Under the pieces are notes generated by a model. That model was not told where the DNA came from and made no database searches. It saw only the letters and a program-made list of their open reading frames with translations. From NCBI RefSeq assembly GCF_015711605.1, contig NZ_JABTEZ010000003.1, positions 124,001 through 188,000 of the forward strand: DNA of 64,000 nt, in the 5' to 3' direction. Shown one piece after another: positions 48,232 through 55,412 of this stretch (position 1 is the first letter of the stretch; each line of letters opens with the position of its first letter). Source of the DNA: Planomonospora sp. ID67723. GTDB lineage: Bacteria; Actinomycetota; Actinomycetes; Streptosporangiales; Streptosporangiaceae. The translations under genes and the position numbers were made by a program.

Positions 48232-48437
48232 GACCGGTTGCCCTTGCCATCGATGCCCCGCCACGGAGCGACCACGATGCCGACGAGGACAACCACCCAG
48301 ATCGCGGTCCAATAGTCCATCGTTGGCACGCCCTGCCACCACTCCTCATGGAGGATGTCCAGCAGCATCGTGAGAGCCCAAGCCGCGAGCAGATCCAGCA
48401 GGGCGATGACGGCCAGGCGGGAGAAGAACTCGTTCAT
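48228..48437 (-). CDS. Small two-helix membrane protein
   Basis: A 69-residue protein with two membrane helices (LAVIALLDLLAAWALTMLL and YWTAIWVVVLVGIVVAPW) joined by a short loop. It overlaps both neighbours by 4 nt (ATGA and GTGA), so it is coupled to the next membrane protein. It may work with the 97-residue protein. Function unknown. Confidence 0.6.
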   Translation of the reverse strand: MNEFFSRLAVIALLDLLAAWALTMLLDILHEEWWQGVPTMDYWTAIWVVVLVGIVVAPWRGIDGKGNRS

Positions 48438-48808
48438 CCCCGGCCTTCCTGCTCCGCGCGCTGCAGCTCGTCGTGGTCCCGCTCGAACGCCGCGAACGCC
48501 GCCTCCTGGCCAGGCTTCAGCGGGGGAGGGGACCCGTCCGGCGGGATGATCGGCATGACACCGGTCGGCCGCGGGTCCTCGTACGGCGGCCGCCCGGCCG
48601 GCGGAGCACCGATCCGCAGCAAGGACCCGGTCTCCGGCACCACCGGATACGCCGCCGGCCGGAACGCGTCGGCCATAGGGTCCGGCAGGACCGTCCCGGC
48701 GCGGGCGACCTGCTCGGCGTGGCCCAGAATCTGTCGCCACCCGGCGACGTCCCGCTCCGCCGCGGCCAGCTGCTCGCGGATGAACTCGATGTGGGCGTCA
48801 GTGACCAT
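48434..48808 (-). CDS. Hypothetical early protein
   Basis: A 124-residue protein. The N-terminus is helical (AHIEFIREQLAAAERDVAGW), the middle is Pro-rich, and the end is a charged helix (EAAFAAFERDHDELQRAEQE). No conserved motif recognised. Coupled by ATGA overlap to the next gene. Confidence 0.55.
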   Translation of the reverse strand: MVTDAHIEFIREQLAAAERDVAGWRQILGHAEQVARAGTVLPDPMADAFRPAAYPVVPETGSLLRIGAPPAGRPPYEDPRPTGVMPIIPPDGSPPPLKPGQEAAFAAFERDHDELQRAEQEGRG

Positions 48809-48809
48809 G

Positions 48810-49061
48810 TCAGCTGGCCTCCCTGGTCGCTTCGGTGATGTGGATGACGCCCCGATCCGGGCGCCGGTGGTAGAGGCGCGGCCGGCCTCCGTCGATCTCC
48901 CGCGCCATCACCTCGAACGCCATGCACGACGGCAGAGCACACGGGACGGGGACGGTGAGGATCTCGACTGCGGGCGGCAGTACGGCGCTGAGGTGGTCGA
49001 AGCCGCCCGGCGCGTCCGGCACCCTGGCGAGCGTGCCGGGGGTGAGGTCGCGGAACTTCAC
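48810..49061 (-). CDS. Small hypothetical early protein
   Basis: An 83-residue protein from GTG 49061, overlapping the BldC-like stop (GTGA). It has a short beta-rich pattern (VEILTVPVPCALPSCMAFEV, GVIHITEATREAS). The longer upstream frame overlaps BldC and is rejected. Unassigned. Confidence 0.55.
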   Translation of the reverse strand: MKFRDLTPGTLARVPDAPGGFDHLSAVLPPAVEILTVPVPCALPSCMAFEVMAREIDGGRPRLYHRRPDRGVIHITEATREAS

Positions 49062-49276
49062 GACTCGACCGGCGTGGCCTGGGCGGGAATCCCGGCGAGC
49101 AGGGAGCGGACCTCCGCCTCCCGGTACCGGCGGTGCCCACCCAGGGTGCGGATGGACGTCAACTTGCCGGCCTTCGCCCACCGGGTGACCGTCTTCGGGT
49201 CGACCCGGAACATGGTGGCCACCTCGGAGGGGGTGAGCAGGGACTCGATCGGGGTGTGCTGGGTAGCCTGAGACAT
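49058..49276 (-). CDS. BldC-like MerR-family DNA-binding protein
   Basis: A 72-residue protein. The core LLTPSEVATMFRVDPKTVTR followed by WAKAGKLTSIRTLGGHRRYR is nearly the sequence of BldC, a small MerR-type regulator that times sporulation in Streptomyces. The phage copy keeps the whole DNA-binding unit, including the wing Arg residues. GGAG lies 7 nt before ATG 49276 (GTG 49279 is an alternative). A role in host-development control, or in phage excision like AlpA-type proteins, is inferred. Confidence 0.88.
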   Translation of the reverse strand: MSQATQHTPIESLLTPSEVATMFRVDPKTVTRWAKAGKLTSIRTLGGHRRYREAEVRSLLAGIPAQATPVES

Positions 49277-49321
49277 CACGTCTCTCCTTCTTCATGGACT
49301 GGAGTGGGTTGGGGTGGTGAT

Positions 49322-49355
49322 GGGCCTCCACCCGGTTGCCGCCAGGTGGAGGCCC
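49322..49355 (-). terminator. 11-bp hairpin between two early genes
   Basis: GGGCCTCCACC and GGTGGAGGCCC pair perfectly around a 12-nt loop, with no long U-run. It lies between the 97-residue gene and the BldC-like gene and could attenuate transcription from the main early promoter. Confidence 0.6.
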
Positions 49356-49359
49356 GCTT

Positions 49360-49653
49360 CTACGCGGCCTTCCGGCCGGTCTTCCGTGCGGTCTTCTTCG
49401 CGCGCCGGGCCTCCGCCGACTTCAGCGCCAGCTCCCGCATGTAGGCCGTGCGCGCGGACTCGGCGGCCAGCTCGATGTTCTTCTTGCCGCGGACCTTGCC
49501 CGCCTCCTGGATCATCTTGATCCAGTAGTCGAGGGAGACGGGGGATGCCTTGGTGCCGGCCTCTGTCCGCTCGCGGCGGACCGCCGTCTGCGCCCACGAC
49601 TTGTGGGCGGCGATGCTGCGCACCGCGCTGATCCTCTCGGGGGAGGCTGCCAT
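49360..49653 (-). CDS. Basic hypothetical early protein
   Basis: A 97-residue Lys/Arg-rich helical protein (RSIAAHKSWAQTAVRRERTE, SAEARRAKKTARKTGRKAA). The basic tail suggests nucleic acid or membrane binding. GGAGG lies 7 nt before ATG 49653. It is the second gene of the early operon. Not recognised. Confidence 0.62.
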   Translation of the reverse strand: MAASPERISAVRSIAAHKSWAQTAVRRERTEAGTKASPVSLDYWIKMIQEAGKVRGKKNIELAAESARTAYMRELALKSAEARRAKKTARKTGRKAA

Positions 49654-49655
49654 CT

Positions 49656-49877
49656 CTAGTCCTCCTTCCTGACGTGCTTGGCGTTGGCCAGGAACTCCTC
49701 GATCTGCGTGTCCGAGAACTCCCAGTGGCCGCCCTGCCTGCACGTATCCGGATTGCTGCACTGTGTTCCACATTCGTGCATCTTGGTCCCCTTTAGCCGC
49801 CCGTCGGTGATGGCCCGGGTGGCCGTGGAGCGTGAGATACGCAACATTCGGCACAGCTCAGGGAGGGTGTGGGGCAT
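49656..49877 (-). CDS. First early gene: HTH protein with Cys motif (Xis/Cro-like)
   Basis: A 73-residue protein. The N-terminus is a MerR/excisionase-type HTH (LPELCRMLRISRSTATRAIT) followed by a Cys-rich loop (HECGTQCSNPDTCRQ) and a helix. It is first behind the early promoter, opposite the repressor. Cro or excisionase are both plausible given the place. Operators lie 18-34 nt upstream of its ATG. Confidence 0.7.
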   Translation of the reverse strand: MPHTLPELCRMLRISRSTATRAITDGRLKGTKMHECGTQCSNPDTCRQGGHWEFSDTQIEEFLANAKHVRKED

Positions 49878-49894
49878 CGAACCTCGCTCGAAAG

Positions 49895-50058
49895 TGGAGC
49901 AATCTGGAGCATCACGTTACATGGCGAAACTTAATGGCGCAAGATTGGATGTCCTGTGTAGCACAACGGACGATTGCGGACGCCTATGGACCAGGACTGG
50001 TTTACATGGGCGGGTAGCCCGATTTGAAGCACCGTGTTTCAATGTGGAGCATGAAGCA
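49895..50058. promoter_or_regulatory. Immunity region: early promoter and TGRAGCA operators (site C)
   Basis: Minus strand: -35 TTGCGC (49937-49942), 17-bp spacer, -10 TAACGT (49914-49919). Operators TGGAGCA at 49895 and 49905 (10 bp apart) cover the start site. On the repressor side TGAAGCA at 50025, TGGAGCA at 50045 and TGAAGCA at 50052 cover the repressor start, suggesting autoregulation. Confidence 0.7.
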
Positions 50059-50593
50059 GCGCGAGGGACGACACGACCATGCGCCGGGCCGCCCCCTGTG
50101 GGATCGCGCGGAGCAAGAGCGAGTACGACGCGGATGGACACAGGAGGAACTCGCCGACCGTGCGGGGATCTCCAGAGTCACGTTCATGCGGCTCAAGACC
50201 CAGGCCACCAGCCCACGGGCCACCACCGTCAACAAGCTGGCCGACGCCATCGGCGTCAGCCATGAAGAAGCCGCGGAACTCGCCGGCCTCGTCGACCAGT
50301 CTGTCCGCGGCACAATGGATGTCACCCTGCCGAGCATCACCGGAAGTCTCGAGGGAATCGCCCAGCAGGCCGACCCGGAGACCGCCCGCCGCATTCAGGC
50401 TCTGCGCGACGCAGGCCGCGCGCTGGGGCGTTCGCTGGGCGATGTCCTGGTGTTCTCCGGCTTGGCCACCCCGGACGACCTACGCCTATCCCAGGACCCC
50501 CTCGTCGAGGAGCTGGTGAATGATCCCCAGCTCCCCGATGAGGTGCGCGACCACCTGAAGGACACCTATAGGCGTCTACGCGCCCGCGTCTAA
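50051..50593 (+). CDS. XRE-family immunity repressor
   Basis: A 180-residue regulator. The XRE domain (VRRGWTQEELADRAGISRVT then FMRLKTQATSPRATTVNKLA) occupies residues about 20-75. The rest is helical and may mediate oligomerisation (ETARRIQALRDAGRALGRSL). No LexA-type Ser-Lys peptidase site is visible, so induction would not be by classic self-cleavage. ATG choice is uncertain (50042 or 50051); no ribosome site precedes either, so the mRNA may be leaderless. It diverges from the early operon and is flanked by shared operators, as expected of a lysogeny repressor. Confidence 0.82.
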   Translation: MKQREGRHDHAPGRPLWDRAEQERVRRGWTQEELADRAGISRVTFMRLKTQATSPRATTVNKLADAIGVSHEEAAELAGLVDQSVRGTMDVTLPSITGSLEGIAQQADPETARRIQALRDAGRALGRSLGDVLVFSGLATPDDLRLSQDPLVEELVNDPQLPDEVRDHLKDTYRRLRARV

Positions 50594-50970
50594 CGGACGC
50601 GGCCGGAGCTGTTTCGCGGCTTCCAGTGCGTCAGGTCTGCGACCTCGGTCCGCGCCTTGCCTCCGAGCAGCATGCCCATGACCGCGCGGGCGCCCGCTGC
50701 TACTCCCTGCTGATATCCGAGCGTGCTCTTCAGATCGTCGGTGGCACCGTCAATCGCATCGAGTACTGCGGTTACCAGGTCCTGGATGGTGATGAGGGCA
50801 CGGCCGATCACGAGAGCGAATCCGGCGAGGAACCCCGCGGCGAGCAGGGTGAGGTGGATCCGCGGGGTGGCGGCGCCGGTGACCGCGAGGGCGATCGTGG
50901 CTCCCCACAGGGCGACGCTGGCGAGGAGGAGGTTTCGGGTGACGGGCCGGGAGAGGGTACGCCGTGCCAT
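50590..50970 (-). CDS. Two-helix membrane protein beside the repressor
   Basis: A 126-residue protein with a basic start, two membrane helices (NLLLASVALWGATIALAVTG and IHLTLLAAGFLAGFALVIGR) and a soluble C-terminus (LVTAVLDAIDGATDDLKSTL). It converges with the repressor gene and overlaps it by 4 nt. A lysogen-expressed membrane protein at this place may act in superinfection exclusion; this is not proven. ATG 50970 lacks a strong ribosome site. Confidence 0.6.
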   Translation of the reverse strand: MARRTLSRPVTRNLLLASVALWGATIALAVTGAATPRIHLTLLAAGFLAGFALVIGRALITIQDLVTAVLDAIDGATDDLKSTLGYQQGVAAGARAVMGMLLGGKARTEVADLTHWKPRNSSGRVR

Positions 50971-51468
50971 ATGAGTGTCTCGTTTCTTCCCCCGTGAACC
51001 ATGCGCGTGGTGTAACGCTCCAAAGTTCACTTTGACCGTAGTTTCCTAGGCGACGGCGTAAACGACAGTATGTGATGAGGCTCCGGTTAGGGAAGGGGAC
51101 TAAAGTCCCGATTCGGTAGGTCGTTTTCGCTGGTCACGCCCGCGATTCGACTGCACTACGCACCGTGATAATTGAAGACTCAATTAACATAAGATGCGTA
51201 GAATGCCCTAGATGTCCAAAAGGCAAGAGTAAGGAGACCCTATCGGGGCAGATAGGGTCTCGGGCACAATGGCCGAGGACAATTCAAGCCAGGACGACCT
51301 GAGCCGACCCCCCGTCACCGAGGTCGGATCATGATCGCCCACACGGGGGGCGCCGTTCGCCTAGGAAACGAGGCAGTCCCCCCGTGTGGTGCTCGAGTTG
51401 CTCGCGCCTGAACTCACGAGAGTAACTGAGCCAGCGCCCTGAGTCACTATCGAACGCTGTCGAAATTT
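50971..51468. other. Dyad-rich non-coding region upstream of the integrase
   Basis: About 500 bp without a gene. It holds a 13-bp inverted repeat GTTTCCTAGGCGA (51041-51053) and TCGCCTAGGAAAC (51357-51369). It also holds GGGACT-AA-AGTCCC (51096-51109), an AT-rich patch near 51170-51200, a hairpin at 51234-51261 and a CCACACGGGGGG/CCCCCCGTGTGG dyad (51339-51350, 51378-51389). It may contain a small RNA, repressor/integrase control sites or attP arm sites. Confidence 0.55.
51234..51261. terminator. Perfect 11-bp hairpin in the region upstream of the integrase
   Basis: GAGACCCTATC-GGGGCA-GATAGGGTCTC. No long U-run on either strand. It could end a short non-coding transcript from the AT-rich patch to its left. 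Confidence 0.5.
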
Positions 51469-52434
51469 TTAGATTCGATCACCCGGCGACAGACGGGCAT
51501 GCTCCTCCCGCGCCCGCTCCGCCGCCAGCTCCTCGCTGTAGTGATCCAGCATCGCTCGCGACTGCCACCCCGCCACCAGCATCGCCCCCCGCTCCGACCC
51601 GCCCGCCTTCAGATACTCGTGCGCGAACTTCCTGCGGAACTGGTGCGGCGTCACGTGCTCGGTCCCGGCCTGCTCGGCCCCCCGGCTCAGCATGGACCGG
51701 ATCCCTGACTGTGTCAGCCGCCCCTGCTCGCCGATCCACAGCCATGCCGAGTCGGCGTGCGGGTGGCCGCCCCGCACCCGGAGGTAGCGGTCCAGGGCGG
51801 CCGCGGTCTTCTTCCCGAAGGGCACCAGGTGCTCGTCCCCTCCCTTCAAAACGATCTTCACCGTTCGCTCCGACAGGTCGAGATCGGCCCGGAGCATGGA
51901 CGCCAGACCGCCGACGCGCACCCCGCTGTCGTAGACGAGACGGATGATCGCGGTGTTCCGCCTGGCCTGAAAGTCGTTCCCCTTGAAGTTGGCGAGGAGC
52001 GCCTGGACGGTGTCGTCGGAGACTGTCTTCTTGATCTTCTTCGGCAAGCTCGGCTTGTCGGCCTTCACGACGGGGGAGGGGCCGGTGCGCTCGCCCTCGG
52101 CGATCAGCCACGTGAAGAAGGACCCCAAGTTGCCGTGATGGGCGTACGCGGTGGACGCGGACCGTCGGCGGATCTCCGAGACGAGAAACTCGCGGACGTG
52201 CTCGGCCTGGACCCCCTCGGCGTCCGCCGGGAGCCCAGAATCCTCCAGGAAAGCGGCGAGCATCCGGGCGGTCCTCATGTAGACCCGGATCGTCTCCGGG
52301 CTCCTGTTGGCTGCCTCGAGGGCGCGCCGCCAGGACTCGATGAGGTCGATGAGGGGGATGCCGTCGGGGGCGGCTGAGGCCGGCCGGGCGCGGCGGCGGG
52401 AGGCGAGTGGGACGACGTTGCTGGGCTCGGGCAT
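51469..52434 (-). CDS. Tyrosine site-specific integrase
   Basis: A 321-residue XerC/D-like recombinase. The N-terminal SAM-like DNA-binding domain (residues about 28-120, NRSPETIRVYMRTARMLAAF) is followed by the catalytic domain. The Arg lies in YDSGVRVGGLASM, the Lys in VLKGGDEH, the HxxR box is HQFRRKF, a GWQSR segment supplies the second His/Trp position, and the nucleophile Tyr is in MLDHYSEEL. All catalytic residues are present. The ATG at 52434 sits 2 nt from the candidate attR core. It should integrate and, with an Xis, excise the element. Confidence 0.93.
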   Translation of the reverse strand: MPEPSNVVPLASRRRARPASAAPDGIPLIDLIESWRRALEAANRSPETIRVYMRTARMLAAFLEDSGLPADAEGVQAEHVREFLVSEIRRRSASTAYAHHGNLGSFFTWLIAEGERTGPSPVVKADKPSLPKKIKKTVSDDTVQALLANFKGNDFQARRNTAIIRLVYDSGVRVGGLASMLRADLDLSERTVKIVLKGGDEHLVPFGKKTAAALDRYLRVRGGHPHADSAWLWIGEQGRLTQSGIRSMLSRGAEQAGTEHVTPHQFRRKFAHEYLKAGGSERGAMLVAGWQSRAMLDHYSEELAAERAREEHARLSPGDRI

Positions 52435-52435
52435 G

Positions 52436-52448
52436 TGACAGATCCGTC
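52436..52448 (+). repeat. Candidate attR core
   Basis: TGACAGATCCGTC, identical to 8345-8357. It lies directly upstream of the integrase start codon, the usual place of attP cores. Confidence 0.4.
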
Positions 52449-52684
52449 CGTGAGAGTGCGCGGTTGGAGTTAACGGCCGAGACGGCGATTATCGTCACTG
52501 TGAGCAGCGTGCTAAGAATTTTTCGAGGCGATGAGCCTTATTTCCGCTGGTCAGGGGCTTAGAGTGGCTGTCGTCTCGGTGCTGTTAACCCCGGTTTAAC
52601 GCGCCTCTCCTGGCCTCTGGGATATCCGGGATATAACGTTCTATAGGCGATCTTTCCGACGACGAGCCCTGGGGGTGATGTCCT
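52449..52684. other. Non-coding right junction and tmsA upstream region
   Basis: No gene seen. It contains a GTTAAC-CCCG-GTTTAAC-like dyad near 52584-52600 and AT-rich TATCCGGGATAT near 52622-52634 that may belong to the tmsA promoter. CCCCGGTTTA (52589-52598) also occurs at 8226-8235 and is the weaker att alternative. No tRNA found. Confidence 0.5.
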
Positions 52685-54052
52685 GTGGCGCACACGACAC
52701 AGATGTCGGAGCACCGGCGGGCGGTCGAGCGGATCAGGGAGTCCTACGCCACGATCCCTCAGGACGCGCCGCCCCGGCTGGCCAAGGCCACCACGAACCT
52801 CTTCCGTTTCCGGCACGGCGCGCGCAGGGCGGCACTCTCGGCCAGAGACCTGGACAAGGTCATCGAGGTCGATCCCGCCACGATGACCGCCGAGGTCCAG
52901 GGTATGACGACCTACGAGCATCTCGTGGACGCCACTCTCGCGCACGGGCTCATGCCGTACGTCGTGCCGCAGTTGAAGACCATCACCCTCGGCGGCGCGG
53001 TGACCGGGCTGGGCATCGAGTCCACCAGCTTCCGGGACGGGCTGCCGCACGAGTCGGTCGAAGAGATGGAGATCCTCACCGGCGACGGCCGCGTCGTCGT
53101 CGCGCGTGACGACAACGAGCACCGCGAGCTGTTCCGCGCGTTCCCCAACTCCTACGGCACGCTCGGCTACGCGCTCCGGATCCGGATCAAGCTCAAGCCC
53201 GTCCAGCCGTACGTCCGCCTGACCCACGTGCGCTTCACCGACGCCCACAAGTGCATGATCGCCATGCAGGAGATCTGCGAGAGCGGCGAACACGAGGGCG
53301 AGCCCGTCGACTTCGTGGACGGCACGTTCTTCGAGCCGGGGGAGCTCTACATCACCCTCGGCCGCTTCGCCGAGCGCGCGCCGTACGTCTCCGACTACAC
53401 CGGCATGCGGATCTACTACCAGTCGATCCAGACCAGGACGCGCGATTGGCTGACCGTCCGCGACTACCTGTGGCGCTGGGACACCGACTGGTTCTGGTGC
53501 TCGCGAGCCTTCGGCGTGCAGGGACCGCTGGTGCGCTCGCTGATGCCGCGCAAGTGGATGCGTTCGGACGTCTACCGCAGGCTCGTCGGCCTCGACCGCA
53601 AGTACGGGGTGATCGCCCGGCTGGACCGGTGGCGGGACCAGCCGGTGCAGGAGTCGGTCATCCAGGACATCGAGGTGCCTGTCGAGCGCGGCGCCGACTT
53701 CCTGGAGTTCTTCCACGACAAGGTCGGCATGACGCCGGTCTGGATGTGCCCCCTCACCTCCAGCGGCCGGTGGCCGCTCTACCCGCTGGAGCCGGGACGG
53801 CTGTATGTGAACTTCGGATTCTGGGGGACCGTCCCGCTGCCCCGGGGGCAGTTCGACGGCTACCACAACCGCCTCATCGAGCACGAGGTGCACGTGCTCG
53901 ACGGGCACAAGTCGCTGTACTCCACATCGTTCTACCCCCGGGACGAATTCTGGCGGCTCTACAACGGGGACGCCTACTGGCCGGTCAAACGGGCCTACGA
54001 CCCGGGCGGCCGGTTGCTCGACCTCTACGACAAGTGTGTACGGGGGCGTTAG
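52685..54052 (+). CDS. tmsA: FAD-binding oxidoreductase for 10-methyl fatty acids
   Basis: A 455-residue flavoprotein of the DWARF/FAD_binding_4 type (ITLGGAVTGLGIESTSFRDG, VEEMEILTGDGRVV). With the next gene it matches the TmsA/BfaA-TmsB/BfaB pair. TmsB adds a methylene from S-adenosylmethionine to the C10 position of oleoyl phospholipid, and TmsA reduces it to the 10-methyl acyl group (tuberculostearic-type acids). GTG 52685 follows GGGGGTGA by 6 nt. It lies only about 240 bp from the integrase, so the prophage sits in its upstream region. Symbol rests on family and neighbourhood. Confidence 0.82.
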   Translation: MAHTTQMSEHRRAVERIRESYATIPQDAPPRLAKATTNLFRFRHGARRAALSARDLDKVIEVDPATMTAEVQGMTTYEHLVDATLAHGLMPYVVPQLKTITLGGAVTGLGIESTSFRDGLPHESVEEMEILTGDGRVVVARDDNEHRELFRAFPNSYGTLGYALRIRIKLKPVQPYVRLTHVRFTDAHKCMIAMQEICESGEHEGEPVDFVDGTFFEPGELYITLGRFAERAPYVSDYTGMRIYYQSIQTRTRDWLTVRDYLWRWDTDWFWCSRAFGVQGPLVRSLMPRKWMRSDVYRRLVGLDRKYGVIARLDRWRDQPVQESVIQDIEVPVERGADFLEFFHDKVGMTPVWMCPLTSSGRWPLYPLEPGRLYVNFGFWGTVPLPRGQFDGYHNRLIEHEVHVLDGHKSLYSTSFYPRDEFWRLYNGDAYWPVKRAYDPGGRLLDLYDKCVRGR

Positions 54053-54065
54053 GGAGGTTCCTTCT

Positions 54066-55325
54066 GTGAAGCTCGCGGAAATATTCGAGAAGGTCGTGGG
54101 AGCCGAGGCGGACATCCGCTTCGTCGCCTACGACGGCAGCAAGGCAGGGGAGGCGGGAGCGGACGTCAGCCTGGAAGTGAAGACTCCGGCGGCGGTGGCG
54201 TACCTGGCGCAGGCCCCCGGCGAGCTGGGACTCGCCCGGGCCTACGTCTCCGGGCACCTCGACGTCCACGGGGACATGTACACCCTGCTGTCGCGCATGT
54301 GGTCGCTCACCGTCAACGACATCCCGATGAGCGAGAAGGCCGCCACGGTCCGCGCCCTCGGAGTCAAGCCCCTGTTGATGCGGGTGCCGCCTCCTCCCCA
54401 GGAGATGCGGCGCAGCCTGCTGGCCAAGCTGGGCAGCAGGCACGCCAAGCAGCGGGACGCCGAGGTGATCCACCACCACTACGACGTCTCCAACCGGTTC
54501 TACGAGTGGGTGCTCGGTCCCTCCATGGCCTACACCTGCGCGGTCTTCCCCTCGGAAGAGGCATCGCTGGAGGAGGCGCAGTTCGCCAAGTTCGACCTGG
54601 TGGCCAAGAAGCTCGGGCTCAAACCCGGCATGCGGTTGCTGGACGTGGGCTGCGGCTGGGGCGGCATGGCCATGCACGCGGCCCGCGAGTACGGAGTGAA
54701 GGTGCTGGCGGTCACCCTCTCGCGACAGCAGGCCGAGTGGGGGCAGAAGGCCGTCGCCGAGGCCGGGCTCACCGAGCTGGTCGAGATCCGGCACATGGAC
54801 TACCGCGACGTCGAGGAGACCGGCTTCGACGCGGTCAGCTCGATCGGCCTGACCGAGCACATCGGCAAGGAGCAGCTGCCGTTCTACTTCCGCTTCCTGT
54901 ACGACAAGCTCGTTCCCGGCGGCCGCCTGCTCAACCACTGCATCACCCGGCCCACGGGGACGGAGAGGACCCTCAACGCCGGGGGCTTCATCAACCGCTA
55001 CGTCTTCCCCGACGGGGAACTGGAGTCGGTCGGCTACCTGATCCGCCAGATGGAGGACATCGGCTTCGAGATCCGTCACGAGGAGAACCTGCGCGAGCAC
55101 TACGCGCGGACCCTCCGGCATTGGAGCGCCAACCTCGACGAACACTGGGACGAAGCGGTCGAGGAGGTCGGCCAGGGCACCGCCAGGGTCTGGCGGCTCT
55201 ACATGGCCGGATGCGTGGTGGGCTTCGAACACAACAAGATCCAGCTCCATCAGGTGCTGGCCACGAAGCTCGACGCCGACGGCGGCGCCCACATGCCGCT
55301 GCGCCCCTCCCTCGACTGGCCCTGA
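54066..55325 (+). CDS. tmsB: SAM-dependent fatty acyl methyltransferase (CFA synthase-like)
   Basis: A 419-residue cyclopropane-synthase-type methyltransferase. The N-terminal lipid-binding part holds VIHHHYDVSNRFYEWVLGPS. The SAM site is RLLDVGCGWGGMAMHAAREY, and the active-site region has SIGLTEHIGKEQLPFYFR. It acts on membrane phospholipid oleoyl chains. GTG 54066 has GGGAGG 8 nt upstream and lies 13 nt after tmsA, so the pair is one operon. 10-methyl branched acids are common membrane lipids of this group of actinomycetes. Confidence 0.87.
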   Translation: MKLAEIFEKVVGAEADIRFVAYDGSKAGEAGADVSLEVKTPAAVAYLAQAPGELGLARAYVSGHLDVHGDMYTLLSRMWSLTVNDIPMSEKAATVRALGVKPLLMRVPPPPQEMRRSLLAKLGSRHAKQRDAEVIHHHYDVSNRFYEWVLGPSMAYTCAVFPSEEASLEEAQFAKFDLVAKKLGLKPGMRLLDVGCGWGGMAMHAAREYGVKVLAVTLSRQQAEWGQKAVAEAGLTELVEIRHMDYRDVEETGFDAVSSIGLTEHIGKEQLPFYFRFLYDKLVPGGRLLNHCITRPTGTERTLNAGGFINRYVFPDGELESVGYLIRQMEDIGFEIRHEENLREHYARTLRHWSANLDEHWDEAVEEVGQGTARVWRLYMAGCVVGFEHNKIQLHQVLATKLDADGGAHMPLRPSLDWP

Positions 55326-55334
55326 CTCGCGGCA

Positions 55335-55378
55335 CCGGGACCGCGGTCCGTCCCCGCACGGGCGGGCCGGGGTCCCGG
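55335..55378. terminator. Convergent terminator between tmsB and the GGDEF gene
   Basis: CCGGGACC and GGTCCCGG form a perfect 8-bp stem in a GC-rich loop between the two convergent genes. Probably acts in both directions. Confidence 0.5.
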
Positions 55379-55412
55379 AGCCCGCGGTTCCGGGCCGGGC
55401 CCGCCGGTGGGC

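Larger units (their letters stand above)
8345..52448. mobile_element. Siphovirus-type prophage carrying a conjugation-like cassette
   Basis: A complete-looking temperate phage genome of about 44 kb. It has a tyrosine integrase at the right end, an XRE repressor with divergent early genes, replication genes, both terminase subunits, portal, capsid, tail, tape measure and lysis genes. All structural and early genes read leftward. The left 4 kb reads rightward and encodes plasmid-transfer-type proteins (Spd-like and TraB-like). The ends are set by the 13-bp repeat TGACAGATCCGTC; if that repeat is not the true core, the borders still lie between 8192-8493 and 52435-52684. No obvious inactivating frameshift was noticed in a core phage gene. 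Confidence 0.9.
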
